A stretch of DNA of 64,000 nt from Sphaerolaimus hirsutus (GCA_964036195.1 OZ038457.1:9141147-9205146); one strand, 5' to 3'; numbered from the stretch's first letter, positions 1 to 11,439 are shown. Made by a program: numbers and translations. The notes: generated from the sequence alone by a model not told the origin.

Positions 1-110
1 CTTCAGCATGCGCGGCTTACTCGTCACCGTCATCGTCATAATTAGGCTGGTTTTCGTTTTCATTAAACAAAGACATGATGTATGATATCCATCGAGGGGG
101 TCTGTGTCGC
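1..110 (-). other. Possible terminal exon of unidentified gene, acidic C-terminus
   Basis: On the minus strand an AG near 107 is followed by a reading frame through a short segment with a methionine (MSLFNENENQPNYDDDGDE) and a TAA stop near 17. The acidic tail with several Asp/Glu looks like a real protein C-terminus, but it is short and I recognise no family. It could be the last exon of a minus-strand gene whose other exon is the GC-rich block at 400-555. Alternatively it is chance. Confidence 0.2.
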
Positions 111-182
111 ATTACCACGAGGTCGATTTGAATGCGTCGGATCTGTCGCGCCCGAGGTAGTACCCAACTGCGCGGGGGGCGT

Positions 183-305
183 TATGAGTAGTGATGGAAT
201 GGCGCGATGGTTCTTGCGCTCTTTAATGGTGACAGCGCCAGTGGCGCCTAGAGCCAATTTTTCAAATGGTGCCATTGTATGCGGCGCCCGGCACCATTTT
301 CCCTA
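183..305. repeat. GGCGCC-family element remnant (hAT-like family B)
   Basis: Starts with a TAGTGATGGAATGGCGC end like the intact copies at 18452, 21847 and 45397 and carries degenerate GGCGCC words. No clear second end or target-site duplication is visible. Confidence 0.45.
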
Positions 306-399
306 GTTGCGAGCAAACCACATATCGCAAAAGACACTGACACGGATAGTGAATTTTTCAGGGGTGGGAAAGGGGGGTTGGGGAGGGGTAACCCACGCG

Positions 400-555
400 C
401 GGGGTAACAACTCAGTGTCAAAAACCAACAAGTGCAAAAAAGTGGACGTGAGCAGCAGGGCGGCCACGGCGGGCTTGCGCAGCGACTCGCCGTCCGTCGC
501 CAGCGCCAGGGCGTCCGACGCGCACACAGCCCCCGACATGCCACCTGCTAGTGAC
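400..555 (-). other. Exon-like GC-rich block, unknown gene
   Basis: A GC-rich block in AT-rich surroundings follows a TAGCAG acceptor on the minus strand. The open frame contains GGMSGAVCASDALALATDGE and then a hydrophobic, leucine-rich stretch. A donor is not obvious; a weak GT lies near 450. The composition matches the true exons of neighbouring genes, so a downstream gene in the same orientation as CHERP is likely, but the product cannot be named. Confidence 0.3.
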
Positions 556-703
556 CGAGTCAACTCGGGTGAATTTGCGAAGACATTGACTTGTTGATGT
601 AGTGGAGAAATTCCTCCCAGAGAGTCCAAACGACCAAAATCAGCACGATTCACGCCACGCTCAGTTTTCAACATTCATTCACGATACAAATTATCAATTC
701 AAA

Positions 704-709
704 TTTAAT
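704..709 (-). terminator. Candidate poly(A) signal of CHERP
   Basis: An ATTAAA hexamer lies 36 bases after the CHERP stop codon on the minus strand. It is the commonest variant of AATAAA, but in this AT-rich sequence a chance match is possible. Confidence 0.3.
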
Positions 710-743
710 CAATCAAATCAATCGATAGAACAATCACAATCAA

Positions 744-3700
744 TCAATCCCACTTCGTGTTTCGTTTTCTGGCTTCATCGAGCCGGGCGCCGCGCTGCTG
801 GGCCCACTGCATGTACTGGGCGCTGCGCTGCTTGCGGAATTGTTCGAATGTGGAGTCGTCGATTGCAATGTCGCCGTCACCCTCGCCGGCTTGCTCGGAT
901 GCGGATTGGCTGAATTCTGTGAAGTAAGTATTTTTTTTGGTCATTCACTCATTTCGCAAAAAGTGCGTGGGTGCGGCGGGGTCCCCATCCCTTGCCAACT
1001 TTTTAATATTTTTCAACTTCGTTTTTACAATTCAAATTTGAGATGCTTTTTGAGTTGGAGAGGTGGATGGTCACGATTAGTTTACCAGTCCAGGCAAGTA
1101 AATACTTGCCGTTTGTCTAACTTTCGGTGGACAAAAACACCTGATTTCGGCATAATTGCTGTCTAAAGCTATCAACAATGTGAAACTAATTATCAATCGA
1201 ACCTGTTGCCCACTGAAGGTGAACTTGTCCAAAGCAGATGGTTTTGATAAAAAGATTTAGAAATAAGCAAGGCCAACGTCAAAACCAACGTGCGCGGCGG
1301 GGCATTTCGCCCGGTTCCATTGGAGCTGCGTGTACAGCCACCGGCCGCTCGGGAGTCGCGCTCCTGAAATTCACAAAAGAATCCGTATTCCATAGATCTT
1401 CGCGTAAATACGACAACTACGTTTCATATGTATGCATTTCCTTTCATTTCGACAATATACGCCAGTGACTTGCACGCGTGGTTCACATTGGATGGAACCG
1501 TGCCAACGCATGCGATTTCAACATGCGCGTGCCCATAACTTTTTACTGTATTCACTGCATTGATGTTATAATCTACTGTACTGTGTTACTGTATTGATGT
1601 AATAACTTTTAGTGTTTTTTTTCCAATGTGTTCACAAAAATATATTTTATATTTTATCGAAAATATATAGCATGCTTTTACATCATTGGCTTCCAACGTG
1701 AGACATAAGTAACTGCGCGTGCAGAGTGTCATGTCACTGAAGAATACATAGCAAACGTAATCAAACATAATAATTTCAAACAGTACACACACATCCTTCT
1801 CAAAACCACCCTAAATCAACCACGGTGCCCAGCGCCAACCTGGACCTCGTCCCATTCCTCGACTTGGACCTCGACCTCGACTTTGAGCGGCTGCGCGACC
1901 GACTGCCGCTGGAGGACCGACTGCGGCTGCGACTGTTGCTGCGCTCGCTGCCCGCCGTCTTGGCGTCGGCTACCGCGTGAGCCTTTTCTTTGAAGTATTC
2001 GTAGAGGCCTAGGCGTTCCCAGCCGTCGCTGCGTTGAAAAGGATCTTGTACATGGACGTATCCAGGATCCAGGAACGGGGGGCTGCTTGTTTACGGAACC
2101 AGGGGAACGGGGGACGGGGGCTCAGCCCCCCCCCCTAAATTTTTACCTATAGAGTGACGGAATGGCGCCATTGGCGTTGGCGCCAGCGCCATGAAAAGCG
2201 ATGTATGTATGTCAATATATAAATACAGCAAAATAGAAGTAAATGTTTGAGTTGTGGCTGCAGGGAACACTCTGCAGATATTAATCATGTGGTAGAAAAT
2301 GCTGCAGCCCCCCCCCCGCCCCCCTGGATACGTCCTTTATCTTGTGATAATAGTTTTTGATTAAAAATGTACACATCTCATTGATCAACAATATTAACAA
2401 CAATAAACAGACGAGTCCCTAGGGTTCTCGTGATTGGGCGGGGCATAGAACGCGTCAACCGCAGCCATAAGCGCCACAGACGGCGGCAGCGGCGGCGGCA
2501 AGCGCAAGTCCTCCGGCTCGATGCTCCTGTACGTGTTCTCGCTCATCGGCACCAGTGGCACCATCAAACCAGCTGGTAGATCGTAGTAGGCCACCTGTGG
2601 ATTGTGGAGAGAGTTTGGTGATGTAATGGCTCTTCAGGACTCTGTAAAATAGCATGTAAAATGTCGCGGATAATGTAAAATGTCTAAATATAAGAACAGA
2701 TTACATTCATTTGATGTTAACTTATGTATATCATAAGAAATCTCAATGTCGGACAAATTTAATGTGCGATGAAAAATGTAAAGTTCCCGGAAAATCGTCT
2801 TCTCATTTTTCAGGCATCTAAAAATTTCACATGACATTCTACAGGGTGCGGAACTAGTCCCAGTCTTCGAAAACCGAGGATATAGAAAAGCAATCCTTGT
2901 TCAAAAAAATTATATCAGCATTCATCGAACAGTCCGTCGCTAGCTGTGCATCCATGAAACTCCTAATCATCCATGAAACTAGGGTTCAAACGGGATTGAC
3001 TTTTCGGTATCGGGATCGGGATTGGGATTCACTTTTCGAGATTTCGGGATCGGGATTGGGGTTTCGGGATCGGGATTGGTATTTTGAGATTTCGGGATCG
3101 GGATTGGCATTTTTTCGGGATCGGGATTGGGGTCTAGGCATAGAGATTTTCGTCACTGTTCTGGCATTCACAGTTGTTCATAAAGGTCTCAAAACACTGT
3201 TGGATGCCAGAAAAGTGACACTAAATGGACGCTGTGGGTTTGCGTCCACATTTTTGCATGCAAAATGTCATTTTTTCACTTTTATAATTTCCACTATTTT
3301 TTCCGGGATCGGGATCCCAGACTTGGGAGATTATCGGGATCGTGATTTGAAAGTTTTCGGGATCGGGATTGGTATTTTTGGATTTCGGGATCGGGATAGG
3401 GATTGGGGTTTCGGGATCGGGACTGCTAAATCCCGGAATTTCACGGGATCCGGGATCGGGATCCCGTTTGAACCCTACATGAAACTCCATTAAACATGTA
3501 CGAGTTCCAAGCTCTTTACCTTGGGCTTCAGAGGGTCGGGCATGCTTCCGTCTGTGGGCGGTTGTGCCCACGCGGGCGCCTCGGCTCCATTCGGCGGCGT
3601 ATTTCCGGAAGAAACACTCGGCTCGCTCGGCAACTGAAGGACATGCAACGCTATTATTTCAGGTATGGGGAAACGGAAAGGTAGGTATGGAAAAACAACG

Positions 3701-6700
3701 TTTTTAACGTTGTTCTCAAACGTCTACGAAACTGATACAGCTATACGAGAAAAGACATGTGTTTTCACGTCTACTGACAATTCAGCACGCTAAAACGACA
3801 CGTTTGGCATAGAAAGACAATGAAAACAAAACGCAGTTTGAATCTTTCTCTAAAATCGCGAGCTTGCCTCAAAACCGACCTGCGCAATGAGCGGCGTCCT
3901 AGTAGCGTGCAGTGGCGCGGCCGCAGCCGGAGGCACCTGGGCGGGCTGCGCGGCCGCCGGCTCTGTCTGGTCGAATCTGGAGCGGCGCGCCCGCCGTTCA
4001 TTGCCGCCCGCTTCTGCTGCCGGGGAGCCAGTGCGATGGTGCCCATCCGATGCTCCTAATGTGGTGGGGGGGGGGGGTGAAGTTGCTTTGTGGGGTAAGG
4101 AAAAAGGGAAATTGAATGTGGTCTGTGTCAACTCAGATTCGTAATCTTCCAGTGCACTTGCTGTAATATTAATTTTTCATTTGGAGATCGCTGTGCGACA
4201 CGTGAAGCCGAAATCAGAGTTGAAATAGTGTGCGGGCCGCAATTTGAATAAAATTTCAAAGCGGGGCAATCCAGAAGCTGTCCAGAAGTGTTGGGATTTC
4301 ACAAACTCGGTTTTATGCGCTATTTCGCATCGACAATAGCCGACAAAAGCCGCCGACAAAACCTAAAAACAAACACCTCAATAACAACACCCAAACATTC
4401 CACACCCACCCCTCTGCTGCAAGACATGCTGCGGCAAGGGCGGCGGCGGCTTGTGACTAGTCTGAAACTGGTGCATGGTTCTCAGCGCGCTCAGTTGATT
4501 CTGCGCGTGCTTCACGTAATCCTGGTGCTGTTTTTGATACTGCTGATATTGCGTTTGAATCCGTTGCACGATGGCTTGGACTATTGCTTCGTTTGCTTGA
4601 ACCACGGATTGGTGCCACTGGCGGTACGTTTGTTCGGGGTCGTGTAGGGCCTGTGGAAGGGGATAAAAGTGAGAAAGAATATGTGTACTGTTTCTTGGGT
4701 TTGATAATCACACAATCACCTTTACCATATTATAACTCTAGTCGCTCGCGGGGGCAAAATTGAAAAATATATAGTCTTTTCCGGGGAATAGAAGGCAAAA
4801 AGGGAGAAAAATAGGTTAAAAGTAGCCAAAATAGCAGTCCCCATGGGGGACCACTGCAAATGGTTAACCAAAAACTCGATGCATTCTTGCATTAACGGCG
4901 CCACTAGCGCAAGCCGGTCCATAACAGAATGCATTTTGTCGAGTAAAGAATTCTACTCTATATAGCAATAGTGTATCAGCTTAATAGTGTTTCAACAAAC
5001 GTAAATCAATCATTTCTCACCGCATAGGCGTCATCATCAAAATAATTCTGCGACTGCCATAGAGCCATCAATTTCTCTAATTTCTCCTTGGCTGGCTGAT
5101 CATCATTTCTATTGGCGAAATGTAGAGCGCAGGCGTACATCTGCGGCACGTACTTGCCCAGCAGCGCGGTCACGTCCGACGAGCGCTTTCGCATGCTACG
5201 AAATCGGAAGTGTGGAATGAGTTTAGGTAATTGTGTGTGGCAATTATGGCTGGGGGGTCTGTGCACACGCAAGCCAGTCAGGGGTATTTTGAATTTTGAC
5301 CCTCCGAGTGGTTGGAATGATAGCAAATCGCTCCTCCGGAGGGATAGATAGCTGAAAAATTTTCTGGGGGGGGGGTTTGGGGGGGGGTTGTGGTGGTCCG
5401 ATATATAGGCTTTTTCGGGGCATAGAAGGAAGAAAAGGGAGAAACAACGCTAAAAGTAGGTGTAAAATAGCTCAAAATGGGTATACAAGAGCATATAGTA
5501 CTTAAAATTGCTGAAAAGAGGCAGTTAGATGCATCAACTAGTGATTTTGGAGGTGAAAATCTATATATAGGTATGAGAAATAGCGATTTTGAGCGAAAAT
5601 TGGGGTATAGTTTCTGAAAAATCGCTCCAGATAGGTAGATAGCTGGGCGATTTGGGGGGGGGGGGTTTAGGGGGTAGTAGCCCAAAATTTTGCCTCCGGG
5701 ATAGATAGATAGCTGAGCGGCCTCCGGGATAGATAGATAGCTGGGCGGTTTGGGGGGGGGGGGGGTAACCCCCCCCCCCCCAACCCCCCCATTCGAGACC
5801 CCTGAAGCCAGTATTTGCATATGCAGACTAATTGTGCAAGATCATAAACGTGGAATCATAACAAAAGCACAATAATGCTTATAATAATCATAATAAAAGC
5901 ATGAGTAGTAATGCTATGGCTTTCACCATTCAACACAGATATTTGAAGCGTGAACAGCGCTGGTCACTGGTCAGCATGAACAACGACCTTGCGGAAAAGT
6001 GTTACACAAGGGTGTTTGAATGTTTCCTTCCCACGAAAAAAATAACTTTGCATGCCTATGTGGTCATTCAAAGGCAAGATAAATTAGTATAGCTGATGAA
6101 TGCAGCAAGAATTCCTGGCATTATCTTGTCAGAAGTGTGATAAGCAATGTAGCTTACCAGTGGTGAGCCCAATCGTTGAGCAGGTAAAGCATGTGAACGC
6201 GTCTGTCGCTGTCCGCTGATGGATTGGCCACCCTTGGAATAAAAGTGTGTTGCGTAAAAAACAGGTATAGCTGATGGGTCATAAAAAGCGATTTAAGTAG
6301 AATCCGAAAACTGTATTTCTAGATTTTGGATTTATCAAGTTACAAAATGGCAAAAAATAATCCCAGTTACCACCATTAAAGTAAAAATTCCACTCATACT
6401 AAACGTCACCAAAAAAACTCACACCATAAGCAGGTATCTCAGCGCCACCTCTTTCAAAAACACATTTACACAATTTGTGAAAATCCACTGCTTGCCAGTC
6501 TGAAAAATTTATCTCAATGCGACAAATTTAGTCGAAACAAAAAATCATTGAAAACAAAACACAACATACCGCAATGGCATCTTTAGTGCAGGAAGCGGCG
6601 AGCTGGTCGATCACGTGCTCGAAGTCGGTCATGATCAGCGACGCGCCCTGCGCCAAGTCGTGCACCTTGCGCAGCTCGGCCATGTGCACCGCCGTGTGGA

Positions 6701-8586
6701 TTTCCCGCTGCGAGTTGTGTTGAAAAGTGTGTTTATTTGTGGCAAAGATATCTTCTGGTGTTATTCTACATTAACAGCGAAAGCCATGCAAAATAGGAGA
6801 GAAAATAGGTGACAAAAGCCACGCCAATAATCCCACGTGGGATTTCTTCAGTTAAAGTGCGCGCTTTTTACAGGGTGACATGACAACCGTATTCTCCACG
6901 TAGTTTAGGTAACTTTTGTTCTATCAACACAAAATGTAAAAACCTCTTGCTGCGTCATAAGTGCATCATACTGAGCCTTGAGATTCTTTTCGCTACTAGC
7001 AACGTTTTTCTCCAACGTTTCAATCATTTCCGCCTGCTTGACTGGATCTTGAGGCATAGCCGAGCTGCTCGGACGCGCCGCCGGCGCCGCTGAATTTGAT
7101 AAGTATTGAAATTGAAAAAAAAAAAATAGTTTGAGAAAGACTGCAAAATTTGCACTGTCACTAGCGGGAATCGAACCCGCGGCTCTCATATAAACTACGA
7201 ACGCCCTAAGCGCTAGACGGCTGTGCTCTAGTCACTATTAGGGGCCTATATGTCGCGACGGCAATGTCCGTAACTTTAGATAATACCAATGTTTTGAATA
7301 TAATTGAATAATCTGTGGGGTTTACATCGCTACCGCAACAAACATGGTGTTTTTAATCTCCATTCAAACACTCTAAAAAAATTTGATCGGTGAGAACTGT
7401 GAATTTTAGGAAACTATTTTATAATCAACAATGCGTTCTCTCTAACAACAAGTTATTCTCCAAAACGAAAAGCAATTACAAAGGCTTGAACTCGATTGAT
7501 TTGGGAATTTCAATCAAATCAACAACAACATCAATTAAATTGACGGGTACGAAACTTGATTTCTTGTTTGAAACATTTATGTGGCTGAAAATGAGAGAAG
7601 ACGCAACACCTTACCTTGTGTTTGAGGGGCGTTGACTTGACCCACTGCCGCAAGTGGCACCGGGCCAGGGTTGAGCGACAGTAAACTTGGAAGGCGGGCA
7701 CCTGTGAACGAAAACGGGGTGCAATTATTACGGCTAGGCACGTTTTGTTGTGAAGTTCAAACCTCCTTGTCCGATAGGCGCGCTGGCAGCACCAGCTTCC
7801 TGCAGCCGTTTTTTCATCACTGCGGTATGGCTGGTGTTTTTAACTGTTTTTTAAAATACAGCACAAAAAAAACTATTTAACCAGCAGCTGAAGGTTTTCA
7901 GTACTTATTTACCAGGTATTTAACATTGTTTTTATGTCCAAGTTGGGATGAAAAACGTATCTTTAAATGACTGCATTTTACAAAAAAAGTTTTTGAAAAA
8001 GCTCCCAAATATGGTTTTCATTCAAAATATACATATATGAAGGTAAATTGTGGTGTAACTTATAAATATTGGTATGACTACAAAAAACTGGACGAAATAA
8101 CTAAATTGGACTGTATAACTTACACACTTGTTCGGTGGTCACCATGTACTGATAATAGTCGTGATGAGGCCCGCCATAGAGAAACGCAAACTTGGGATTG
8201 CCATGTTGCTTCGACTTTGTCATCGCCTCAAATTCTGGGCCATTTTTCGCCACGAATTGCGCCAATTTATCGATGACATTTCGCAGCTCCGGATCTGAAG
8301 GTAATTAAGCGTCATTTGTTTGTTGATTAGCTCGAAACGCGTTTCAAAATCTTGATAAATTGATTTGTAATTCAAGGCTGACAGGTTCAATGTGGATCAG
8401 ATCGGCAGAACGTCACCGCCATAAGCTAAGCCGGAAAACGAAAAATGCGGGACGGCACAAAAACCACGAGCCTCATAGGAAACGAGGGCCGCCCAGTGCA
8501 GAGGTTCGAATATTTGGTAGCGCACAGCACAAAATCCGGAAAAAAAGCGTCTACTCACCGTCCGGGGGATTCGGTATCGATGTCAT
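744..8586 (-). CDS. CHERP: CHERP-like SURP/CID splicing-associated protein (16 exons)
   Basis: Likely nuclear pre-mRNA splicing factor of the CHERP family (U2 snRNP-associated). Exons: 8586-8559, 8294-8124, 7819-7763, 7701-7615, 7089-6944, 6707-6570, 6499-6423, 6232-6158, 5195-5021, 4650-4410, 4055-3880, 3633-3520, 2594-2413, 2028-1840, 1363-1290, 916-744. All have AG/GT borders, phases agree throughout, and the total is 2103 nt (700 codons). Exon 1 is fixed by ATG + PNPPDD joining to PELRNVIDKLAQF, as in human CHERP. SURP about aa 10-65 (KFAFLYGGPHHDYYQY). CID about aa 164-318 (SCTKDAIA, HMLYLLNDWAHHC). Gln-rich helix aa 319-398. YYDLPAGLMVPL block near aa 496 and AFYAPPNHENPRDS. RS repeats aa 556-619. 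The C-terminus FEQFRKQRSAQYM resembles YENYRRNKSYSFI of human CHERP, but the Gly-rich G-patch expected before it is not seen. Exon 15 is the least certain. Human CHERP is about 916 aa. Confidence 0.93.
2051..2338. mobile_element. hAT-like MITE, family C (CAGGGACGTATCCAGG ends)
   Basis: Inverted ends GGACGTATCCAGG / CCTGGATACGTCC, flanked by ATCTTGTA (2043-2050) and ATCTTGTG (2339-2346), an 8-bp duplication with one mismatch. The interior has a G-run, a C-run and GGCGCC words. It makes up most of CHERP intron 13; its edge is about 22 bp from the exon-14 acceptor. Confidence 0.8.
2640..2855. repeat. TGTAAAATG-type inverted-repeat element in CHERP intron
   Basis: Begins CTGTAAAATAGCATGTAAAATG and ends with the inverse ACATGACATTCTACAG. 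It shares words with the palindrome at 51917-52075 and with repeats at 23164, 26505 and 29511. Confidence 0.5.
2980..3477. mobile_element. hAT-like MITE, family F (GGGATCGGGATT array)
   Basis: TIRs TAGGGTTCAAACGGGAT / ATCCCGTTTGAACCCTA bound by perfect 8-bp duplications CATGAAAC (2972-2979 and 3478-3485). The interior is an irregular array of GGGATCGGGATTGG words around a non-repetitive core. It lies in CHERP intron 12. The 198-codon RDRD-rich open frame across it is a by-product of the array. Confidence 0.85.
5279..5804. mobile_element. hAT-like MITE, family A (CAGGGGT ends)
   Basis: Starts CAGGGGTATTTT, ends GAGACCCCTG, with a perfect 8-bp duplication AAGCCAGT (5271-5278, 5805-5812). Interior features shared by all copies: CCTCCGGAGGGATAGATAGC blocks, TTTTCTGGGGGG and CCCCCC runs, and tandem GATAGATAGCTGGGCGG. 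526 bp, inside CHERP intron 8. Confidence 0.9.
7157..7235 (-). tRNA. tRNA-like pol III sequence (pseudogene or SINE head)
   Basis: On the minus strand a perfect T-arm GCGGGTTCGATTCCCGC holds a consensus B box, and an A-box-like AGCACAGCCG lies upstream. The acceptor stem GTGACTA/TAGTGAC pairs at 6 of 7 positions. The anticodon arm is poor: TTCGT/ATGAG with a loop lacking U33, or an alternative with U33 but a G-A mismatch. It lies in CHERP intron 4. More likely a tRNA pseudogene or tRNA-derived element than a working tRNA. Confidence 0.45.
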
Positions 8587-9510
8587 TTCGAATGAAATCG
8601 CTCAGACGCACCAAAAGAAACCTTCCAGGAATGTGCTCGCGGGAGATACCTTATGTGATGTTGGCAGCTAGCCAACAATTTCGAAATCGCTATAAATCTA
8701 AATCAAGCTTAAAAAATACGTGTATAACCATGTATGTAGACGAAAATAGCGAATAAAAAGGTGAAAATAGGCAAAATTAAGCAAATTTTTGCGATTATGA
8801 GCTTTCACTCTCGTTCGTAGAATACGTTACCGGTAGCTTGGTCGTTAGCCAACATCCATGCTAACACTGAAATGGATACATGTTCAATCTGTGTGTTACA
8901 ATAATTCATAAATGGTAAAACGATTTAACAAATTTTATGATAAATTTCACAATTTTAAAACTTAAAATACGTTCCTGCGTTCAGCCATACAGCAAATAAT
9001 TTGATTGAACAACTTCTTAACAAGTCGCAACGACTGACGAAGGTATCACCAAACATGAAACCGTTAAAACATGTATCCAAATCAAATCACTGAAGAAAAT
9101 TAAAAAACAAAAAAACAAATGAGCGACAAATTTTGCCAGACGGAGTTATGTTCAGTAGCCTTGATATTCAGAATGGGCTTCTGTCCGCGATTGTGCGGTA
9201 CAATTTCTTTGCCCCATTTACATATTCAGTTTTACGGGTTTACTATACTATTGGTAAACTGAGAGTTTGGTAAACTCATTGTTAGCTTCTGAGTGCATCT
9301 GAGTTTAGCAGAGTGAGCTGTTCATCAACTACAGTTGACGGAGGTTAAAAATAACACCGATTAACTCAGATGCGCTCAGAAGCCAAAAAATGAGTTTACC
9401 AAATTCTTAGTTTACCGTTAGTAAAGTAGTGTGTGCAGCGCCTTTGATCGGCATGCATTAAAAGTATAGTCCCCTCTGCATAGCTGAGCAGATTAGCACG
9501 AGGGTGCATC
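8587..9510. other. CHERP upstream region; no gene seen
   Basis: AT-rich sequence containing the presumed CHERP promoter. A short imperfect inverted repeat (TTGGTAAACTGAGAGTTTGGTAAACTC and its inverse) lies at about 9245-9425. I see no coding exon and no confident core promoter element. Confidence 0.4.
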
Positions 9511-9511
9511 A

Positions 9512-10721
9512 CTTCACATTCTAGTCACTTTACATTCTCTGTATTTGCACAGTTCACATTCCACAGTACTGTGTTCACCGCTCCAGTTTACATCCTACAA
9601 TAAAATGTCACATCCTGTACTTTTTGCACACTTCTCATTCCACTGAAAAGCTTCACTTTACATTCCATCAAAAAAGTTATTACAACAGGCGACACTAATC
9701 CCCTATTGTGCACACATCCCATAAAATAGCAACAGGAAACAGCTGTGCATCAAATTATTTGACATATTATACAAATACCACTTTTGTATTGGCATTTACA
9801 AAACAATTCAGGGGTCATGTAATATTTAGAGGTAAATAAAAGAGTGTCCATAGAGTACAGTAATGAGTTCTGAGTTTTGAATATTTTAAATTTTGAATTT
9901 TCTTCTGATACTCCATTTGAATTTGATGTTTTTATTGTGTTTTGCATTTTATAGGCATTTTAAATAGATAGAGTTTTTTTGATAGATGTTTTTTGTTGTG
10001 AAATCAAAATTTATAAACTTCAAAATGACTAAACATTCTAAAATTTAAAAATTTCACAAGTTTTTGAATTTTTTCAGAGTTTTAAAATTTTCAAAATTTA
10101 AATTTTCAGAAATGTAATCAGAAATATGCAAAAATAAAAAAAATTGAAAACTCAAAATCAAATCAAATCTAAATTTGTAAATTCAAAAAACAAAAATTCA
10201 AAGATTTGAAATTTTAAAATTTTAATTTGAAAATTCTAAAACTATTTTCAAAAAAATATTTGTGAAGTGATTTGAGAGAAAAACACTTAAAATCAAAATA
10301 CTTTTACCAGAGGGTTTGCCAACACACCTGTGACACACAATACAATTGCCATTACAAATATTTATGTAAATACAATCTGTAGCACAAATGAATAAATAAA
10401 GTACATTTAAAGTGTCACCTACATGTCATTCACACTGACACATCAAAAGTTCACAAACTATGCACTAATTGCATAACAGATGTGGAGGTCACAGTACACC
10501 ATGTAAAGCATAGCATATTAAGTTACAATATCTGCAGTAGACAGTGGGATGTGAAGTATAGCACTGTGGTGGAATGTAAAGTGTGCAGAAAGTAGGGGAT
10601 GTCAGATTTCTCCACTGAATGTAAACTAATGCACTATAGAATGTAAAGTGAAGCAGTGTGGGATGTAAACTAGAGCTTTTGGACAGAATGTAAAGTAGCT
10701 AGAATGTAAAGTGGTCTGGCC
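9512..10721. mobile_element. Non-autonomous element with terminal arrays of ACTTTACATTC
   Basis: The left end (9512-9680) holds about eight copies of ACTTTACATTC-like words; the right end (10505-10721) holds the same words inverted (GAATGTAAAGT, GGATGTAAACT). The interior is AT-rich and non-coding. Multiple short subterminal repeats in opposite orientations suggest a DNA transposon without transposase. No target duplication was identified. Confidence 0.6.
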
Positions 10722-10929
10722 TCGATTAGCACCACCTACTCCCACCCCAAATCGTGGCTAAGACGTTTACATTCGGACCCTGGACCCAATTCTCTTACGC
10801 AAGGCGCGAAACCGCGAAATTCAAAAATGTTTGCAGGATATGACTCAGTTGAATCCAAATTTTATGAAAAAGGTTGAATAAATTATAGCAAAAGTTGACG
10901 CTTTTTAGCCTTTTTCAGTATAAAGGGTT

Positions 10930-11080
10930 CTTGTGTCAATCATGATTTTTTAGGCATCCAAGGACATATCCAGGGGGGCAGGCTGAGAGTTTAAATAACC
11001 TGATAAAAAGGGTTTTTCAACTCTCACCCTGCCCCCTGTATATGTCCTTGGATGCCTCAAAAATCATCATTGACATGGGA
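10930..11080. mobile_element. Foldback MITE, near-perfect hairpin
   Basis: GTCAATCATGATTTTTTAGG ... GGACATATCC pairs with the inverse arm ending CAAAAATCATCATTGAC, leaving a loop of roughly 40 bases. 150-bp hairpin with no coding capacity. Confidence 0.7.
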
Positions 11081-11083
11081 AAT

Positions 11084-11155
11084 CCTTCTAATCCACATAA
11101 ATCCTTCTAATCCACATGAATCCTTCTAATCCACATAATCCTTCCAATAAAAACT
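11084..11155. repeat. Short tandem repeat, AATCCTTCTAATCCACATA unit
   Basis: Three full copies and one partial copy of a 19-20 base unit, directly after the foldback element. Confidence 0.75.
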
Positions 11156-11278
11156 GTCCACATAAATCTAAGTGTAGTAGTTGACTGAAAGTGTCTAAAT
11201 ATATTTATGGATTTACCAGAATAAATTAAATCAAATGTATGTTCAACAAAATTTCATCTTCAATCACAGTGAAGTAAT

Positions 11279-11439
11279 GGCCCCACACACTAGTTGACAT
11301 CAACACCAAATATCAACTGGTTCCGATCCCAATTCAAAGCTTGCGTTTGAACGTCGTTTGTCGGCTCGTCAGCAAGCTTTAAATCGGGATCAGAACCAGT
11401 TGACATTTAGTGTCGATGTCAACTAGCGTGTGTCGGCCC
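11279..11439. mobile_element. MITE with 3-bp TSD (family E, PIF/Harbinger-like)
   Basis: Inverted ends GGCCCCACACACTAGTTGAC / GTCAACTAGCGTGTGTCGGCCC flanked by AAT on both sides (11276-11278, 11440-11442). Two relatives at 31452 and 36239 show the same ends and AAT or ATT duplications. Assignment to PIF/Harbinger rests only on the 3-bp AT-rich TSD and GGCC start. Confidence 0.75.

Noticed and set aside
1193-1393. 66-codon minus frame ERDSRAAGGCTRSSNGTG
   Set aside because: Overlaps CHERP exon 15 in a different frame; the phase-consistent frame is SATPERPVAVHAAPMEPGEM.
2897-3493. 198-codon frame rich in FRDRDWD/GSGLGF
   Set aside because: It is a translation of the GGGATCGGGATT array of a MITE with perfect TSDs, read in frame because the word has little stop potential.
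4722-4934. Possible extra CHERP exon (MHSVMDRLALVAPLMQECIEFLVNHLQW)
   Set aside because: Exons 9 and 10 already join in phase and match CHERP directly; the frame continues into repeat-like sequence and has no proper splice borders.
5278-5820. 180-codon frame [21 protein letters not shown]
   Set aside because: Matches exactly a family A MITE with an 8-bp TSD; low complexity and non-coding.
11084-11155. CRISPR-like regular repeat
   Set aside because: A plain tandem repeat without spacers, in a eukaryotic genome.
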